Source of the DNA: Monodelphis domestica
Taxonomy: Eukaryota; Chordata; Mammalia; Didelphimorphia; Didelphidae
Reading direction: 5' to 3'
Length of the DNA stretch: 64,000 nucleotides
Assembly: GCF_027887165.1 (NCBI RefSeq)
Contig: NC_077227.1
Location: 77,940,988-78,004,987, forward strand
Made by a program: the position numbers and the translations under genes
Shown here: one piece after another, positions 48,001 to 63,479 of the stretch
How the letters are laid out: each line of letters begins with the position of its first letter
How positions within the stretch are numbered: position 1 is the stretch's first letter
Notes under the pieces: generated by a model
The model's input: only the letters and a program-made list of their open reading frames with translations
Databases searched by the model: none
Told to the model about the DNA's origin: nothing

Positions 48001-48879
48001 GATAGAATCTCATAAAATCATAGATTTTAAAGCTGGAAAGGGCCTTGGGGATCTTCTAGTTAACTCCTCTTATCCTACCTTTTTTATGGGAAATTGAGTC
48101 CCTGAAATTTACTTTCCTGAAGTCACCTAGGTAACAGTGGTACAACCTTCAAATTCAGGTATTCCAAATCCAAATCCAGCACTCGGCTTCAGCAGAAATC
48201 TGAGCCATACTATTTTGTGTCTAGACATAATCTGCTTTTACTTGGGGGGTGGGGGGTGGAGATGGGGAGTATATAGTTGGAAAGGGTGTGCCTAAAACCT
48301 GGGCAACAGGGCCTGTTCACACAAGCCATTCCTAGGTAGTGACTATAAAGCTGCCCTTCCTCAATTTTCAAGTTTCCAATAAACTAAACAGTTTCTACTC
48401 AAGAAATATCTAAGTCCTCCGGGTTAATGACTTGCCCAAGGCCATGCAGCTAACTAAGGGTCAAACCTGGACTGTCTTCAACATCATTCTGGCCATCCAA
48501 ATTTAGCCTGTTGACACCAGTGTTTTTCATACTCTGGATACTCAGATTCAAAGCAGAGACAGCTTATTATGCAGTAAACATTTGTTGTATGAGCCATCAA
48601 AACACTTCTGACTAATGTATGATAATTTGCCTTCTCTTTCCCAGTATTTTTCCATTTATGGGGGGGGGGGCACAGAAGAGTAGGTTTCTGCTTCAAAGAG
48701 ACTCATATTAAATCCAGAACCAAACTTTGAGGCTCAAAGAGATTATTGTTTTAAAAAAATGAAGCTGTAAAATTGTATTCTGTGATATTTGCGATTCAAA
48801 CTGTTTGCTTTTTTGGTCAGTGCAGTAGAGTATTTATCTCCCAGCTAACAGAATGTTAAATTCTTGTAAATAAACAGAA
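48001..48879 (+). other. AVPI1 intron 1, MIR debris and unique sequence
   Basis: MIR-like block at about 48010-48190 (TTTTAAAGCTGGAAAGGGCC); nothing else identified. Confidence 0.4.
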
Positions 48880-49210
48880 TTTTCATGATCCAAACTAAGG
48901 TTAGGGTTTGTTAATCAATGAGCATTTATTAAGTTTCTTCTATGTGCCAAGTACTGTGCTAAATGCTAGGGGCAAAGGAAGGCAGAAAACAGTGCATGTT
49001 ATCCAGGAGCTCACAATCAGATAGGGGGAGACCACATGCAAATAACTATGTATATAGGATTTTAATCCTCCCGTTTTTATAGCTAAAGAAACTCAAGCAC
49101 CCTGATTTCATGTGACCTGGCCAAAGACTCTTGACCAAGGAGGCCAGGACTGGATGCCAGGCCTCCTATCTCAGGCCCCAGTGCTTGCTAATCGCTACAC
49201 TTGCCTTAGC
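48880..49210 (+). mobile_element. L2/MIR-type ancient repeat
   Basis: CAATGAGCATTTATTAAG, TGTGCCAAGTACTGTGCTAA and GGAGCTCACAATCAGATAG are hallmarks of an ancient mammalian repeat, followed by a MIR-like tail. Confidence 0.5.
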
Positions 49211-49840
49211 CTGAAGCATCTGTGATAAACTACCTTTGGTTTTCATCTTGCAAAGAGGCCCATATTCAGAACAATGGACAATTTATGGCAGATGAGTATT
49301 CAGGAATGCTGGTTCCCACCAGCAGACTGCTTCTACCTTTCCTTGGAAGAAAGTGAGCTATTAAAAATAACTGGCACACTGGTGGGACTCCTGTCTTATC
49401 TCCAGGGCTTCCCACCTCCATTTCTTTAGTTAGGATTTGGAAGTTCCCTCCATCATTGGTGCCTGAGGCTTATTAGTAATCCCAGCACCCAACATGGCAG
49501 CCAACTGATAGCAGGCATGTTTGCTGTTGATAATGGTGATATTTCTAAAGAGCAGAGATGCTGGGCCTCCTGCTTTTTTCCACAAGTAACAGTTTTGCTC
49601 CTCAACCACTGGGAAAAAGGCAAAGCTCTCAAATACAGCACAGGAAGCAATCAGATGGGAGGAGTAAAACTGGATGTTCATTTATTTTACCCCCAGCAAT
49701 GCCCAGATTATTTCAGAGGAACAATAAGGATGCAAGAGAAATAACTGGTGTGTAAGAGGCAATTGGGTAAAGGGGGAGGGTTAGGGTTAGGATGGGGGAA
49801 GAAAATAACAATCCACACTTTCACATAAGCACTTGTGTTT
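49211..49840 (+). other. AVPI1 intron 1, unassigned
   Basis: Unique sequence with short overlapping open frames on both strands at 49430-49755 but no recognisable protein. Confidence 0.4.
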
Positions 49841-49844
49841 TTTT

Positions 49845-50262
49845 GTTTTTTCTTTAAACCCTTACCTTCCGTCTTGGAGTCAATACTGTGTGTATTGGCT
49901 CCAGGGCAGAAGAGTGGTAAGGGCTAGGCAATGGGGGTCAAGTGACTTGCCCAGGGTCACACAGCTAGGAAGTGGCTGAGGCCGGTTTTGAACCTAGGAC
50001 CTCCTGTCTCTAGGCCTGGTTCTCAATCCACTGAGCTACCCAGCTGCCTCCAGCACTTGTGTTTTTAAGCCCTTACCTTCTGTCTTAGAATGGATACTAA
50101 GTGTTGGTTCCAAAACAGAAAAAAACAGTAAGGCCTCGGCAATTGGGGTTAAGTAACTTGCCCAAGGTTACCCAGCTAAAAAGTCTCAGACCAAATTCGA
50201 ACCCGGGACTTTCTAGACTGCAGGCCTGACTCTCTATACAGTGTGCTACCTATCTGCCCCAA
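49845..50262 (-). repeat. Two antisense SINEs in tandem
   Basis: 49850-50052 and 50064-50262, separated by a repeated AGCACTTGTGTTTTT. This is the target duplication of one of them (it also occurs at 49828-49842). Confidence 0.8.
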
Positions 50263-50879
50263 AGATAGATTTTCGTGGCCTTCTCCCCACATGGATAGAG
50301 AGCTGTAACTTTGAGAAAGTTGACATAACTAGTGAGTGTGAGGATCAGAACTGGAGCTGGAACTGAGCCCAGGGCCCTTTGCTGCAAACCAAAAGGGTCT
50401 GGTGGCCAGCTTCTGGTAACAATGGGTTCTTTAACCAAAGCTAGGTTGGTCCAAACATAGTCTCTTTGGGGTATATGTGCCTTGCTGGCATAGACCTTGA
50501 GAATTTGATGTTGTCCCTATGCCACAATAAGGCAGACCTCAGTAAAACCAACCCAACAAGAAGACTGCTCACCTGAAATCTACTTTAAGAAGTTGTTTTC
50601 ACTTTTGATCCTAGAGATCTGGAATGTAGAATGCCCAGGAAGTTATTTCTGACCTTAGAGATTATTATCATTAATAATAGCAACAGCTCACATTTCTAAG
50701 GCACTTTTAAAAAATTTGCAGCACACTTTCTTTACAAGTTTGAGATAGGGAGGGCAGATCTACTTTACAGATAAGGATGGTAATTCTGAGTGACTTGCCT
50801 ATGTTAGGGTTAGAAAAAAGAGTTAAGGTTGGAAACAGGAAAAGAGAATTGGATTAGAACTGGGGTTAAAAAACCATCA

Positions 50880-52640
50880 CAAAGATGGTCATACCTTTGA
50901 TCTTGTCATCACCTGCAAACAAACCATTTCCTTTATCTGATCATACCTTCTGTCTCTGCTTTATAAACTCCAAACCCTATTCTTTGCCCACACCTTGGCC
51001 TCCAAACTCTCAACTGCTTAGTTCTTTCCCAGGTCATTTTTCCTGTTCTAGTTACACTCTCCAACTTTCCAAAACTTGACCCATAAGTGAATCAGTTCAC
51101 TACTAAACTATCCTCTCAAGTCCCTTATTGCTTTGAAGACCTTGCCCCACTATGCCTCAGCCTTTGCTCACACCTCCCATCCACATAAACACATTCCTCC
51201 ATATGCACTGGTGTTCCCATTCCATTCCTTCTCCAATTGACTGTCCTCTATATCATCCCTTCTCATTTATAATCAATCTTTCCTTTTCTGCTGCTTGCTT
51301 CACTATTGCTTACAAGCATACCCATGTCTCCTCCATCCTCAAAAGAATCCTCATTTGATCTCTATCCCATCTAGTTATTTTCCCACATCTTTCCTCTGTT
51401 GTAGCTAAACTCCTTGAGAAGGTGGTCTACAATGTGCCCTACATTCCTCTCACTTTCTTAATTCTCATAGTCTGGCTTCTGTCCTCATCATTCAACTTGA
51501 AATGACTCTGCAAAGTTACTAAGTCTCTATCGCAGTCTGTCTCTCTCTCTTTCAACCCTTCCCTTCTGTCTTAGAATCAATGCTAACTAGGAACAGCTGG
51601 GTGACCCAATGGATGGAGAGCCATATCCAGAGATGGGAGATCCTGGGTTCAAATCTGGCCTCAGACATTTCCTAGCTATGGGACCGTGGGCAAGTCACTA
51701 AACCCCCATTGCCTAGCCCTTACTGCTCTTCTGCCTAAGAACCAATATACAGTATTGATTCCAAAATGGAAGGTAACAGTTTAAAAATGTATATATATCA
51801 TCAGTTTTAAGAGTGTTAGACAATGGGTTAAGTGACTTGCCCAGGGTCACCCAACTAGGCAGCATCTCAGGCCAGATTTGAATCCAGGTACTCCTAACTC
51901 AAAGCCTGGCTCTTTTTCCTGAGCTGCCTCCAAGTGGTTTCTTACTTGCCAAATCTACACTCCTTTGTTCAATCTTCAATTTTCTTGACCTCTCTGAAGG
52001 CTCTGACACTGTTGTTCACCCTCTTCTTAGTACTCTCTTCTCTCTAGGTTTCCATGAAACAATTCTCATCTCGTTCTCCCTCTTACCCTCCTTTCTTAGG
52101 CTCCGTTACTGGATCTTCATTCTGGTCATGCCTTTGTCCCACAGGGCTGTCTGGGGTCCTCTTCTCTTCTCCCTCTATACTATCTCACCAGCTTCCATGG
52201 GTTCAATTCTCATCTCTATGCTGCTGCTATTCCTTATCCAGCTCTACTCTACTTATCCAGCTCAACATTTCTGCTGATCTCTAGTATCACATCACCATCC
52301 GCCCCCTGAACATCTTGAACTGACAGTCCTGTAGACATCTTAAACTCAACATGTCCAAAATTAAATTCATCAATTTCCCCATCCCCCAACCCCCCCCCAA
52401 CTTCCCTATTACTATTGGAGGTACCACCAGGCTCACGACATAGGTGTCATCTTTAACGTGTCATTCCCACCTGGCCCCCACTGCACCCCACCCCATTTCC
52501 CGCCTGTTGCCTTGGTCTATCAATTTTCTCTCCTTTGACACTGACTCTAGTGTAGGCCACCATCTCTTCACACCTAGATGACTGCAATAGTCTGCTGATT
52601 GCTCTCCCACCTGGAAGTTTCTCCTTCATGGAGATATGTT
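50880..52640 (+). mobile_element. L2 LINE ORF2 region, old
   Basis: TCCCACAGGGCTGTCTGGGG, CATGGGTTCAATTCTCATC, CATCTTAAACTCAACATGTC and GACTGCAATAGTCTGCTGAT follow the L2 order. SINEs are inserted at about 51545-51930. This is inside AVPI1 intron 1. Confidence 0.65.
51545..51930. repeat. Forward SINE inserted in an antisense SINE
   Basis: 51545-51590 and 51800-51930 are parts of a reverse SINE. The forward copy (51592-51790) splits it. Both lie in L2. Confidence 0.7.
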
Positions 52641-53024
52641 CCTTCTGAACCCTTCATCCTAGAGGAAGACTAAGGTGACACGGCCTTGGAGTGATTCTTT
52701 TTGTCTCAATAATCTTAAGAATGGAAAGACTATATTGGGGCAGCAGGGAAAGGAAGGTGAGGAAAAATTAATTAACAATGCAGATGTACAAGTTGAAGTC
52801 TGTACAAACAAGAAGAAAGTGGGGAAAGCAGCTAACAATTCAACCTCACTCACATCAGGCCTGATCAAAGGAAAGATACACAGAGTTGGGTACATAAATA
52901 CATTTCGGTCAACAGATGCCACTTAGTAGGGAAATAGGAAGGAAAAGGGAGAAGAGTGCATGGGGAGGAACTAGAAGATGGGATTCAGTCCTAAGCAAAA
53001 CAGTCTCTGAAAATATGCAAACAC
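52640..53024. other. AVPI1 intron 1, unassigned repeat-like stretch
   Basis: An 83-codon plus frame (52675-52926) and an overlapping minus frame are probably LINE debris. No family named. Confidence 0.35.
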
Positions 53025-53147
53025 ATTAATAGCTCTTTGAGGTGGCAAAAAATGGGAACCTGAGGGTGGCCATAAACTTAGAAATGGATCAACAAGTTAT
53101 GGCATATAAATCAATGTTGTTGTGCTGTAAGAAATGATAGAATCTGG

Positions 53148-53640
53148 CCTTGGACACTCTCTAGCTGTGTGACCCTGGGCAAGTCATTTCACCCTAATTG
53201 CCTAAACCAGGAGTCCACATGCGGCCCCCTGAAGCCATGTATCTGGCCCCCACCACACTTCTGGAAGGGGCACCTCTTTCATGGGTGGTGAGAGGAGCAC
53301 TGTATGTGGCGCCGCCGCAAAGCGTGGTGTCGCTCAAGTACAGTACTACTTCCAATGACATAATCCTTTGCATGGCACCTCAACAAGGCACCACACAAAG
53401 GATCATGTGGCTGCACAATGCATGGTGGGCGGCGAGGGGATTCCGCACTGTGTATACTGCAGCCCGGTTAGGGTTAGATTTAGGTTTTTATAGTCTGGCC
53501 CTCCAACAGTCTGAGGGACAGTGAACTGGCCCCGTGTGAAAAGTTTGGGGACCCCTGGCCTAAACCTTACTGCTCTTCTACCTTGGAACCAATTCACAAT
53601 ACTGACTGCAAAACAAAAGGTAAGGATTTAAATTTTGAAA
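53148..53640 (+). repeat. SINE split by the OC1-like hAT
   Basis: Left part CTGGCCTTGGACACTCTC to CCTAATTGCCTAAAC; right part CTTACTGCTCTTCTACC to the A-rich tail. The flanking duplication AAGAAATGAT places its insertion inside L1. Confidence 0.75.
53208..53557. mobile_element. hAT element, OC1 (OposCharlie1)-like
   Basis: 350 bp. The termini CAGGAGTCCACATG and AGTTTGGGGACCCCTG are flanked by a perfect 8-bp duplication GCCTAAAC (53200-53207, 53558-53565). The interior (GCGGCCCCCTGA, GGAAGGGGCACCTC, AGTCTGGCCCTCCAACA) matches my memory of the OC1 hAT family, known from opossums and from horizontal transfer. It keeps many CpGs. No transposase. Confidence 0.75.
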
Positions 53641-54049
53641 AAGAAATGATGGAGATATGGAGAAAGCAAAGACAACTTGTATGAACTGATGGAGAATGAA
53701 GTGTATAGAACCAGGAGAACAATTTATAGAGTGAACATGATAAAAGCAAACACTTTGAAAGAATTAGGAGGAACTTTTATCACCACGACCAACCACAACT
53801 CTGGAGGACCAATGATAAAAATCAACATCTACCTCCCAAGAGAAGTGAAAATCTGAGTGCAAAATGAGACCAAAAAAAAATGGGGACATAGCTGATGTGT
53901 AAATTTGTTTTAATTGACTATACAGGTTTGTAATGGGTTTAGCTTTTCTTTTGTGCCCAATTGAGAGGGGGAGGGAGAGAAAAGGGAACAAGGGAAGACC
54001 AAGGCAGGTTTTTGTCAAACAAAACAAATAAATGTTTTGGAAGTTTCTC

Positions 54050-54545
54050 CCCACTCTGGTCCATCCTCCACCCTGCTTTCAAAGTGATCTCCCTAAAGAA
54101 CAGCTCTATGTTACCCCTCCACATTACCTCAATGGGGGTAATCCTCTTTTAGTCATTCAAAGCTCATCACTTACCCTGCCCTGCTTCAAGCTGTTCCTCA
54201 AACAAGTCTGTTTTATCTCCCAGCTCTGAGCCTTCTCACTGGCTGCCCCCCGTGCCTGGAATGCTCTCTCTCCTCTTCTTGACCTCTGAGCTTCCCTAGC
54301 TTTCTCCAAGTCTCAACTAAAACCCTACCTTGTATGGAAGCCTTTCCCAATCCTCCATGATTCTAGTGCCTTCCCTCTGATGCTTACTCACGCTTTACAG
54401 CTTGTTGGTACAGTTTTCATGTTACCTCCTCCCACTTGGACTGTGAGTTCTTAAGGGTAGTCTGTCTTTCATCTTACTTGGTATCTTCAATGCTCAGCAT
54501 AGTTCTTGGCACATGGGGGGTGCTTATGTTTTTTGACTGACTGAT
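54050..54545 (+). mobile_element. L2 LINE 3' end
   Basis: From TCTCCCCACTCTGGTCCATC through CCCCGTGCCTGGAATGCTC to the 3' UTR text GGACTGTGAGTTCTTAAGGG and a TGACTGACTG end. It stops about 110 bp before AVPI1 exon 2. Confidence 0.7.
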
Positions 54546-54664
54546 CATATGGTTCAAGTCTAGACTCTGAAACGGGACTAGCTAGCTGGATCACGATGTC
54601 TTCCTAAGCAAGATCCTATTGGGCTGATAAAGACCATGTGTGCTTTCCTCTTAGAGAACCTAAG

Positions 54665-54942
54665 ATGGGCACTCCAGCATCTGTGGTGAGTGAGCCACCC
54701 CCAGGGCAGGCACCAGTACAAGTCCGGAGACGAAAGCAAGCCTCCGCCAACATCTTCCAGGATGCAGAGCTGCTACAAATTCAAGGCCTATTTCAGCGCA
54801 GTGGTGACAGGCAAGCTGAGGAGCGAGCACAGATCATCTGGGAGTGCGCTGGGGACCACAGGGTGGCTGAAGCCTTGAGGCAGCTTCGCAGGAAGAAAAG
54901 ACGGCCACCAGGGCATACACTGCAGCACTGTAGTCGACGTAG
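54665..54942 (+). CDS. AVPI1: AVPI1 coding exon 2
   Basis: First coding exon of arginine vasopressin-induced protein 1 (VIP32), a small protein linked to cell-cycle progression and JNK activation after vasopressin. It opens [13 protein letters not shown] and continues with [24 protein letters not shown] and [20 protein letters not shown], nearly the same as human AVPI1. The acceptor is TTTCCTCTTAG at 54654, ten bases before the ATG. The exon ends at a donor (CGTAG then GTAGGT), leaving two bases (AG) of a split Arg codon. The basic stretch RRKKRR, near residue 80, is a possible nuclear signal. Confidence 0.95.
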
Positions 54943-54945
54943 GTA

Positions 54946-55600
54946 GGTTTCTGAGGCTAAGTAGATAGCAGTCAGGGGAGGAGGGAGGCATTTGTGGAGA
55001 ATAAAATCTTGGTCCTTATAGCTATAGGTAGCCTTGAATCTCATCCCATGATGAAGCTGCCCTAATACTTGGGAAGGAGATGGAATAGCTCTTGGTAATA
55101 ATAATAAAAATAATAACAAAGGCAACATTTAAATAATGCTTTAAGAGCTGCAATGCATGTATACACACTCATATGCATACATATATGCACATATAAATCT
55201 GTGTATGTACATACCCTTTGAGGTAGGTGCTATTAGCTCCATTTTATAGATGAAACTGAGACTAAGAGCTGTCATAAAACTGGCAAGACAGGACTTGAAT
55301 TCAGGTCTTCTTGACAGCAAGTCAGTGGGGCCCCTTATACTATGCCACGTAGTTGCCACTTAGGCTTTGGTCCCTGAGCAAGTCCAAAAGTCCTTAGCCC
55401 TAGTCCTATCCAATGAACAGATTCATCATTAGACCTTAGCAGATGACATCTCACGCCATAAGGTGGTAACCACAGGTTGTGTATTGGGCAGCAAAGCTCT
55501 TCTGGTACCAGGTATGATTGGTGCTTTCTGAAGAACTTGAACTATCCCATGATTCCTCCCTGCAAGTGTGCTGATTCAACTACTGTCTATACTTGTTCTT
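54946..55600 (+). other. AVPI1 intron 2
   Basis: Bounded by GTAGGT and TTTGCAG. It contains an antisense MIR/Ther-type SINE at about 55095-55360. Confidence 0.7.
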
Positions 55601-55605
55601 TGCAG

Positions 55606-55756
55606 AATACCAGAGGACTGCTCTCCATCTGCCGACCCCTCAAGCAGTACCATGGAGCTGACCACCAATGGGCAGCACCTAAGAACAAGTGCCAGGAACC
55701 GGCGGAGCTGGAGAAAGACAAGCCCCACCAGCTATCTTCACCAGATTAGACACTGA
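55606..55756 (+). CDS. AVPI1: AVPI1 coding exon 3 (C-terminus)
   Basis: After the acceptor TTCTTTGCAG (AG ends at 55605), the frame completes the split Arg and reads IPEDCSPSADPSSST. It closes with SARNRRSWRK and TSYLHQIRH before TGA at 55754-55756. The last ten residues match human AVPI1. The two exons give 142 aa against 147 in human; the difference lies in the variable middle. PI4K2A is convergent downstream. Confidence 0.95.
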
Positions 55757-56515
55757 TCTATTGAGGGTAGCTGGGGTTACCCTCCATAAAATCCATTTGT
55801 TCTTTGAAGGGGATCCCCTTGAAGGGATGTGGGAAGGCAGAGAAAGAAATGAGGCCTGAATCAGCCAGCCACCTCAAGGCAGATGAAGGGTCTAGCTGAA
55901 GGCTCTACTCAGTTACAGCCCACTTACTCGGTTAAGGAATAAGTGGGGGGACTTCTACTGGTCTCTTCATCATATGGGAACTTGCTGTTCTCCAGACTCA
56001 GTGAGTTCATTAATAGCCCCTGCCATTAAACAACTTCCCTCCTTCTAAACTAACACTATAGTGAGACTAAACTACATTCCTTATTAAGATTCTGAATGGA
56101 CCCAGGATCAGGCCTAGATTATTTATTACTAAGTCTTTTAACCAGTAATCTAATAGGCCTGTTCCAGGGATATCAATATTAATTTACATTTCTATCGCAC
56201 TTTAAGGTTTATAAAGCACTTTAGTCACAACCTTTTTGAGGTAGGAAGTTTAAGTATTATTTTCCCCACTTTACAGACAAGGAAACAAAGTCAGCAAAGT
56301 TAATAAGACTTGCCCGTAGTCACACAGCTAGTTTCAGAGCTGGGATTCTAACCAACTCAACTCTTAAGTTCAGTACTCTTTCCACTACACCAAGCTGCCT
56401 CTTTCTTTGCCTACCTGCCAAAAAGACAAAGGCAAAGAAAAAACTCTGGCTAGAGTTCCCTTGAGTGTATGAGACTATTTAATAATAAAAACCTATCGAT
56501 CAAGCACAGTGTATT
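55757..56515 (+). other. AVPI1: AVPI1 3' UTR with AATAAA
   Basis: The sequence after the stop reaches a poly(A) signal AATAAA at 56484-56489, followed by a T/G-rich stretch. It contains an antisense MIR/Ther-type SINE at about 56165-56400. Confidence 0.6.
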
Positions 56516-56999
56516 TGTCATGAAACAAGAAAAGACCGACTGGGCAATCAGATTTGTAGGGATGGGGACAAAGGCCTTCAAAGCAAACCTGGTATTTCAT
56601 GTAAAGAGACTCAGTTCTGTTATCTAGAAGTCAGGAATGGAAGGCCCCATTTCACCTTTCTTTCCCATTTCAACTGGTGTGACCAATGATAAATGGCAGC
56701 TATTTCAGTTCACAGACAAACAGAGACACACCTTGCTGAAAGCAGGAGTGCACTAAAAGAACAACTACTGACCAGGAAGAGCTTTATGTGATTGACCATC
56801 TTGGAGTGTTGAGCTCAATAACTTCTCCCAAATCTGCCCTCCCTTAACCTTTCCATAGGAAAACATCACCCAAGAGTTCAAGGGTTTATCACCCCTCTCT
56901 AACAAAGATACCACATACCCATAAGCAATCACGTTTTCACCCAGGCCACCTCTATGGGGTCTGCCACAATAGCCTCTGTGGGAGGACACATGGCTCACT

Positions 57000-59834
57000 A
57001 CTGGTCAAGTGCCTACCAGGCACACATTCACCCTGAGTAAGGGTTCCCTCTAGCGGCCAGGAATGAAGCTAAAGTGGTCTTCAGCATTTTGCTCTTCCTG
57101 CCTCGCGTGCTTATCTACTACTTTTAAAAAGCTGACCTTGGCCAGAAACAGCCAAAGGTTCAAGAACATTTGCTCTTTTTGCCCTAAAAACATTATTTCC
57201 CCTCCTACTAAGAAACTCAGGCAAGGAAGGCTGGAATTGAATTCATGTTATTTGTACATTTGCATTGTTATAAATACATTACATACAGTTTCTACAGTGC
57301 ATTAGAACAATACATGGGGGCAGCAGCAATCACAGTAACCAGGACTCCATTTCTTTCCTCAGTGCTGGGGGGAAGCCCCTTGCCAGCAAAAAAGAGTGAG
57401 TTTGCTCCATGCTGTTCAGAAGTCTCCTGCTTTATCTCTGGTTCCTTCCAGTCTATTCAGGGCAACCTGAATCCAGCCTCCAAGACATAATCATTAGGGG
57501 CTGGGAAGAGACCCTACATTCATATCACTGCTAAGGGACAGGAACTAACTCCTTCCCCAGGCTCACTTTCCTTCTGATCCTCTGCTAATCTTAAACAGGA
57601 GAAACAATGTAAGGATTTAACCGTCCCCATCTGAAAACTTCAAAGGCTCTCCCCATCCTTGGGGAGGAGTGGGGGGAAGAGCAGGTGTGGGTGGGGAGGG
57701 AACTTTACATATACATGTGTATCTATAAACATATACACACCATAAGCAAAGCTCACTTTCCTCCAAAAGGCCTTTGTACTTACAGGGAGTTTGGAGCTTG
57801 GTTCTAGTTTCCACAGAATTGGGCAAGTCAGTAATAGAGACCTCTAGTCTCTATGGGAATCACCTGCCTCTGCAGCGTAGGTCACTTATTTTCAAATGCA
57901 TGTCATCCAGCCTGAGAATCAGGACAGGATCGCCGATTGGGATTGTCAGTGCTAGAGAGCTAGGTTGTCCTTGTCCTTGGGGTCATGCAGAGTGGACTTA
58001 CATACTCTTCCTAACAGAGAGCAAACATCCTATGGCAGATTGGTTCTTCCTAGAACACAGAAGCCAAGGAGAAGAGAGGTGAGCTCCACCACTGCCTTGC
58101 CTCTGAGGAAGAAGAAACTGGACAGGCTGAGAGCACTCTCTTCTTTGGTTACTGGTTAAACCATCGAGATAGTTTCTTTGCCAGGCTAATTCAGCCATTC
58201 GTCACAGGGAGGGTACCGAAGCCTCATGGTTCTAGTAGTATGGTGTGCCATCCTCGGAAAAAAAAAAGTAAACTGGTGCACGGCTATCTCTACTCCACTC
58301 TGCTCCACCATCAAAGAGCCTTTGCCCGGAAGGGAATCTAGGCCTGGGCAGGGACTGCAGTTGGGGAAATAGCAGGATAGGGGAATTGGGGTAGACAGTA
58401 AAGGACTCCTTCCTTTGGGGCCTGCTTCCTTAAAAAGCATGGGGAGAACTGCTTCATAGAGGGAAAGAAATGGAAGGCAAGAATGTTACCAACACTGACT
58501 TCCCATCTTCCCACCCTGAAAAGCACGTCACATAATGAAAACAATGAAGATTTAAAATAAAATTCATATTTTGTTTCTTGTACCTCCATACCTTCTCCCT
58601 CAGGAAGGGACAACAGAAGCAGGCAGTAGGGTGGGCCAAGCACTAGCAGTCTATAAAAACAGGAGCCTAAGCATGTATGCTGCTAACAGCCAAGGCCAAG
58701 CATGAAACGTAGGTGAGGTGGGATAAATGGCGGAATATAAATCTTTCTCAAGGATTCCTCTGAGAAAAGAGCTGGGAAAGAACTTAAAAGTCTAAGAACA
58801 AATCTGGACTGAAACTGAAGCTGAGGGAAGGAAAGCCTAATTGCTAGGGCCAAGCACTTGGGAAAATGGGGATGAGACAGAAGTATGGAGAAGGTGACAG
58901 ACCAGTCAAAGCAAGGTCCAGGGTTTAAGCAGACCACACAGGCAAGTTCAACTACAGCTCCCAGAAAGCACATGAGTCCATGTGGAAAGCCGTATGCTGG
59001 GAATATGCCTCCCGATTCAAAGGGCAAGTCTAACCACAGCTGCACAGCATGCCTGAGCAGGAGCTGAGTGCTAGCAGGGCCTACACGAGCTTAGACAAAG
59101 CCACTGAAGGGACTAGAGTTAAAATAGACTTTGTAAAAGTAAAAGTACAAATTTGTCAGATTTGGAAGCAGATTTTATCCCACTGGTGAGATGGAAAGGG
59201 AGCAGAGGGGACTTTCTAGTGGGGTCTGGTGGAAAAGAGAAGACCAAGTAAAAATTAAAATGAAAGGTAAAAATTTTCAGCTCAAGGTCTCAGAAGTATT
59301 ATCCACTTTGACGCACTGGCATACAATCTCTCACCCCCATGGACATGGGGACAGAGCGTCTAGGCTCATGAATTCATACAAGATCATTTCTGAACTGGTA
59401 TCATGTTGTGATGTTTTTCAAGGATAATGTTCAGGCCAGGATTTTGCTGCTAAGAGTTTGTGGATTTCTTTGTTTCCTGATGCAAAATAAAACAAGTGAT
59501 AGGGTACTGCAATAGTAGGGTGTCTGCAATGGTACATTTCAAAACCTGCAGCTGAACAAAAAATTAAATGAGGTGCTCCTTCCCTAGCGCCTCTCCCATT
59601 CTCCTGTAGAATTCTGACCTTACCCAGAATATAAAAGGCAATACCAGGGCCTAAGACTGCCCCAGTATGTCTGGTGGTGGTTCTCCCCATATTTTGCAAA
59701 GCTCTTTGGCTCTACGAGAGGGGAAGGGCTCTCAAGTATATGACTCCACCTGCTTTGCTGGCTTATCTCAAAAGCTGCTCCCCAGGCTCCCTCCCAGTCC
59801 CCAAGTCTGAGACAGCACCCAAGTGCCTGCAGGG
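57000..59834 (-). other. PI4K2A: PI4K2A 3' UTR region, end unresolved
   Basis: Unusually free of SINEs compared with the rest of the window, as expected of a long, constrained 3' UTR. No AATAAA or ATTAAA is visible on the minus strand. GATAAA-type hexamers at about 57432 and 59173 are weak candidates. Confidence 0.45.
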
Positions 59835-61666
<1,832 letters not shown>

Positions 61667-62138
61667 CTAATTAGAAAACTCTTACTAATGAAAACTCATA
61701 AATAGCTTTATACGTTTTGGTTACGCCAAATGAAAATCCAGGAATAGGGCACTCTTTGAAGCATAAATGGGAAAACTGAAACATAGAAGAGGAGATGACT
61801 TACTGAGGTCACTCAGTTAGTAAACACAGACGGCAGGGTCCCTGGTACTTTCACTCACAGTGAATATGCTGTTCAAGTGAAGTGTAAGCCTCCAATGTTA
61901 TCCATTATAACTATTGTTTTGATTGAAAAAAGTAGCATCGAGGCCCATGCCCTCCCAATCCTCCCACTCTCTATAGTTCTGCTCCTCTTGGGTTTTAAGT
62001 CTAGGGATGGAAATAATTGAAGGATAGAATCTTAATCAATTTACTCAACTAAAAAAGTCACACTCAGCAGATGTCATCTCCAGTCTCTACACTTACACTG
62101 AAGCCAAATGGGCCAATTTGTTCCCTTTCCACTATTTA

Positions 62139-62351
<213 letters not shown>

Positions 62352-62826
62352 TTACCTGTGTTCTCTGCCTACAAAAACACTACAAGAAAGTATTGCCTAA
62401 ATCTCCATTATATAACACTTATAGCATAAAGGTAAAATATACAAGGTTTGCTAAACTCTAAAGTAGAGAATTCCAACTAAAAGTATGTTACTTGACCATC
62501 AAACATGGATATGAGTTTTCTAAAAAGACATGTAGGGGTCAACTTAATAATTCCGTCCCCCTCTCAGAGAATTATTGATTATGGTTGGACAGTTATCACC
62601 TTCTAAAAACTCAAGTGGGGGAAGAAAACATAGCATTTCACAAATATTCCAGAGAATCATAGGCCCTTCAGGAAATTAAAATTTTGGATTGATGAGAGAT
62701 TACAATAATGAAGAGCTTGCATAACTAGTTAAGTATAGCTTCTACAATGAGAAGTTTGCTGGTTTAAAGAGAGAACATGACTCAAATTTATGATTTCTAA
62801 GAAGAGCCTGAACCATCATGATCTTA

Positions 62827-63479
<653 letters not shown>

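Larger units (their letters stand above)
53025..53945 (+). mobile_element. L1 3' end, sense, interrupted by SINE and hAT
   Basis: L1 3' region text (GGTGGCAAAAAATGGGAA, AACTTGTATGAACTGATGGA, GAACCAGGAGAACAATTTA) on both sides of the SINE. The 3' boundary is approximate. Confidence 0.65.

Noticed and set aside
49775-49795. GGTTAGG-like telomere motif
   Set aside because: Fewer than three units, so chance is sufficient.
53281-53345. CpG-rich patch as a possible promoter
   Set aside because: It lies inside the OC1-like hAT and reflects the transposon's own composition.
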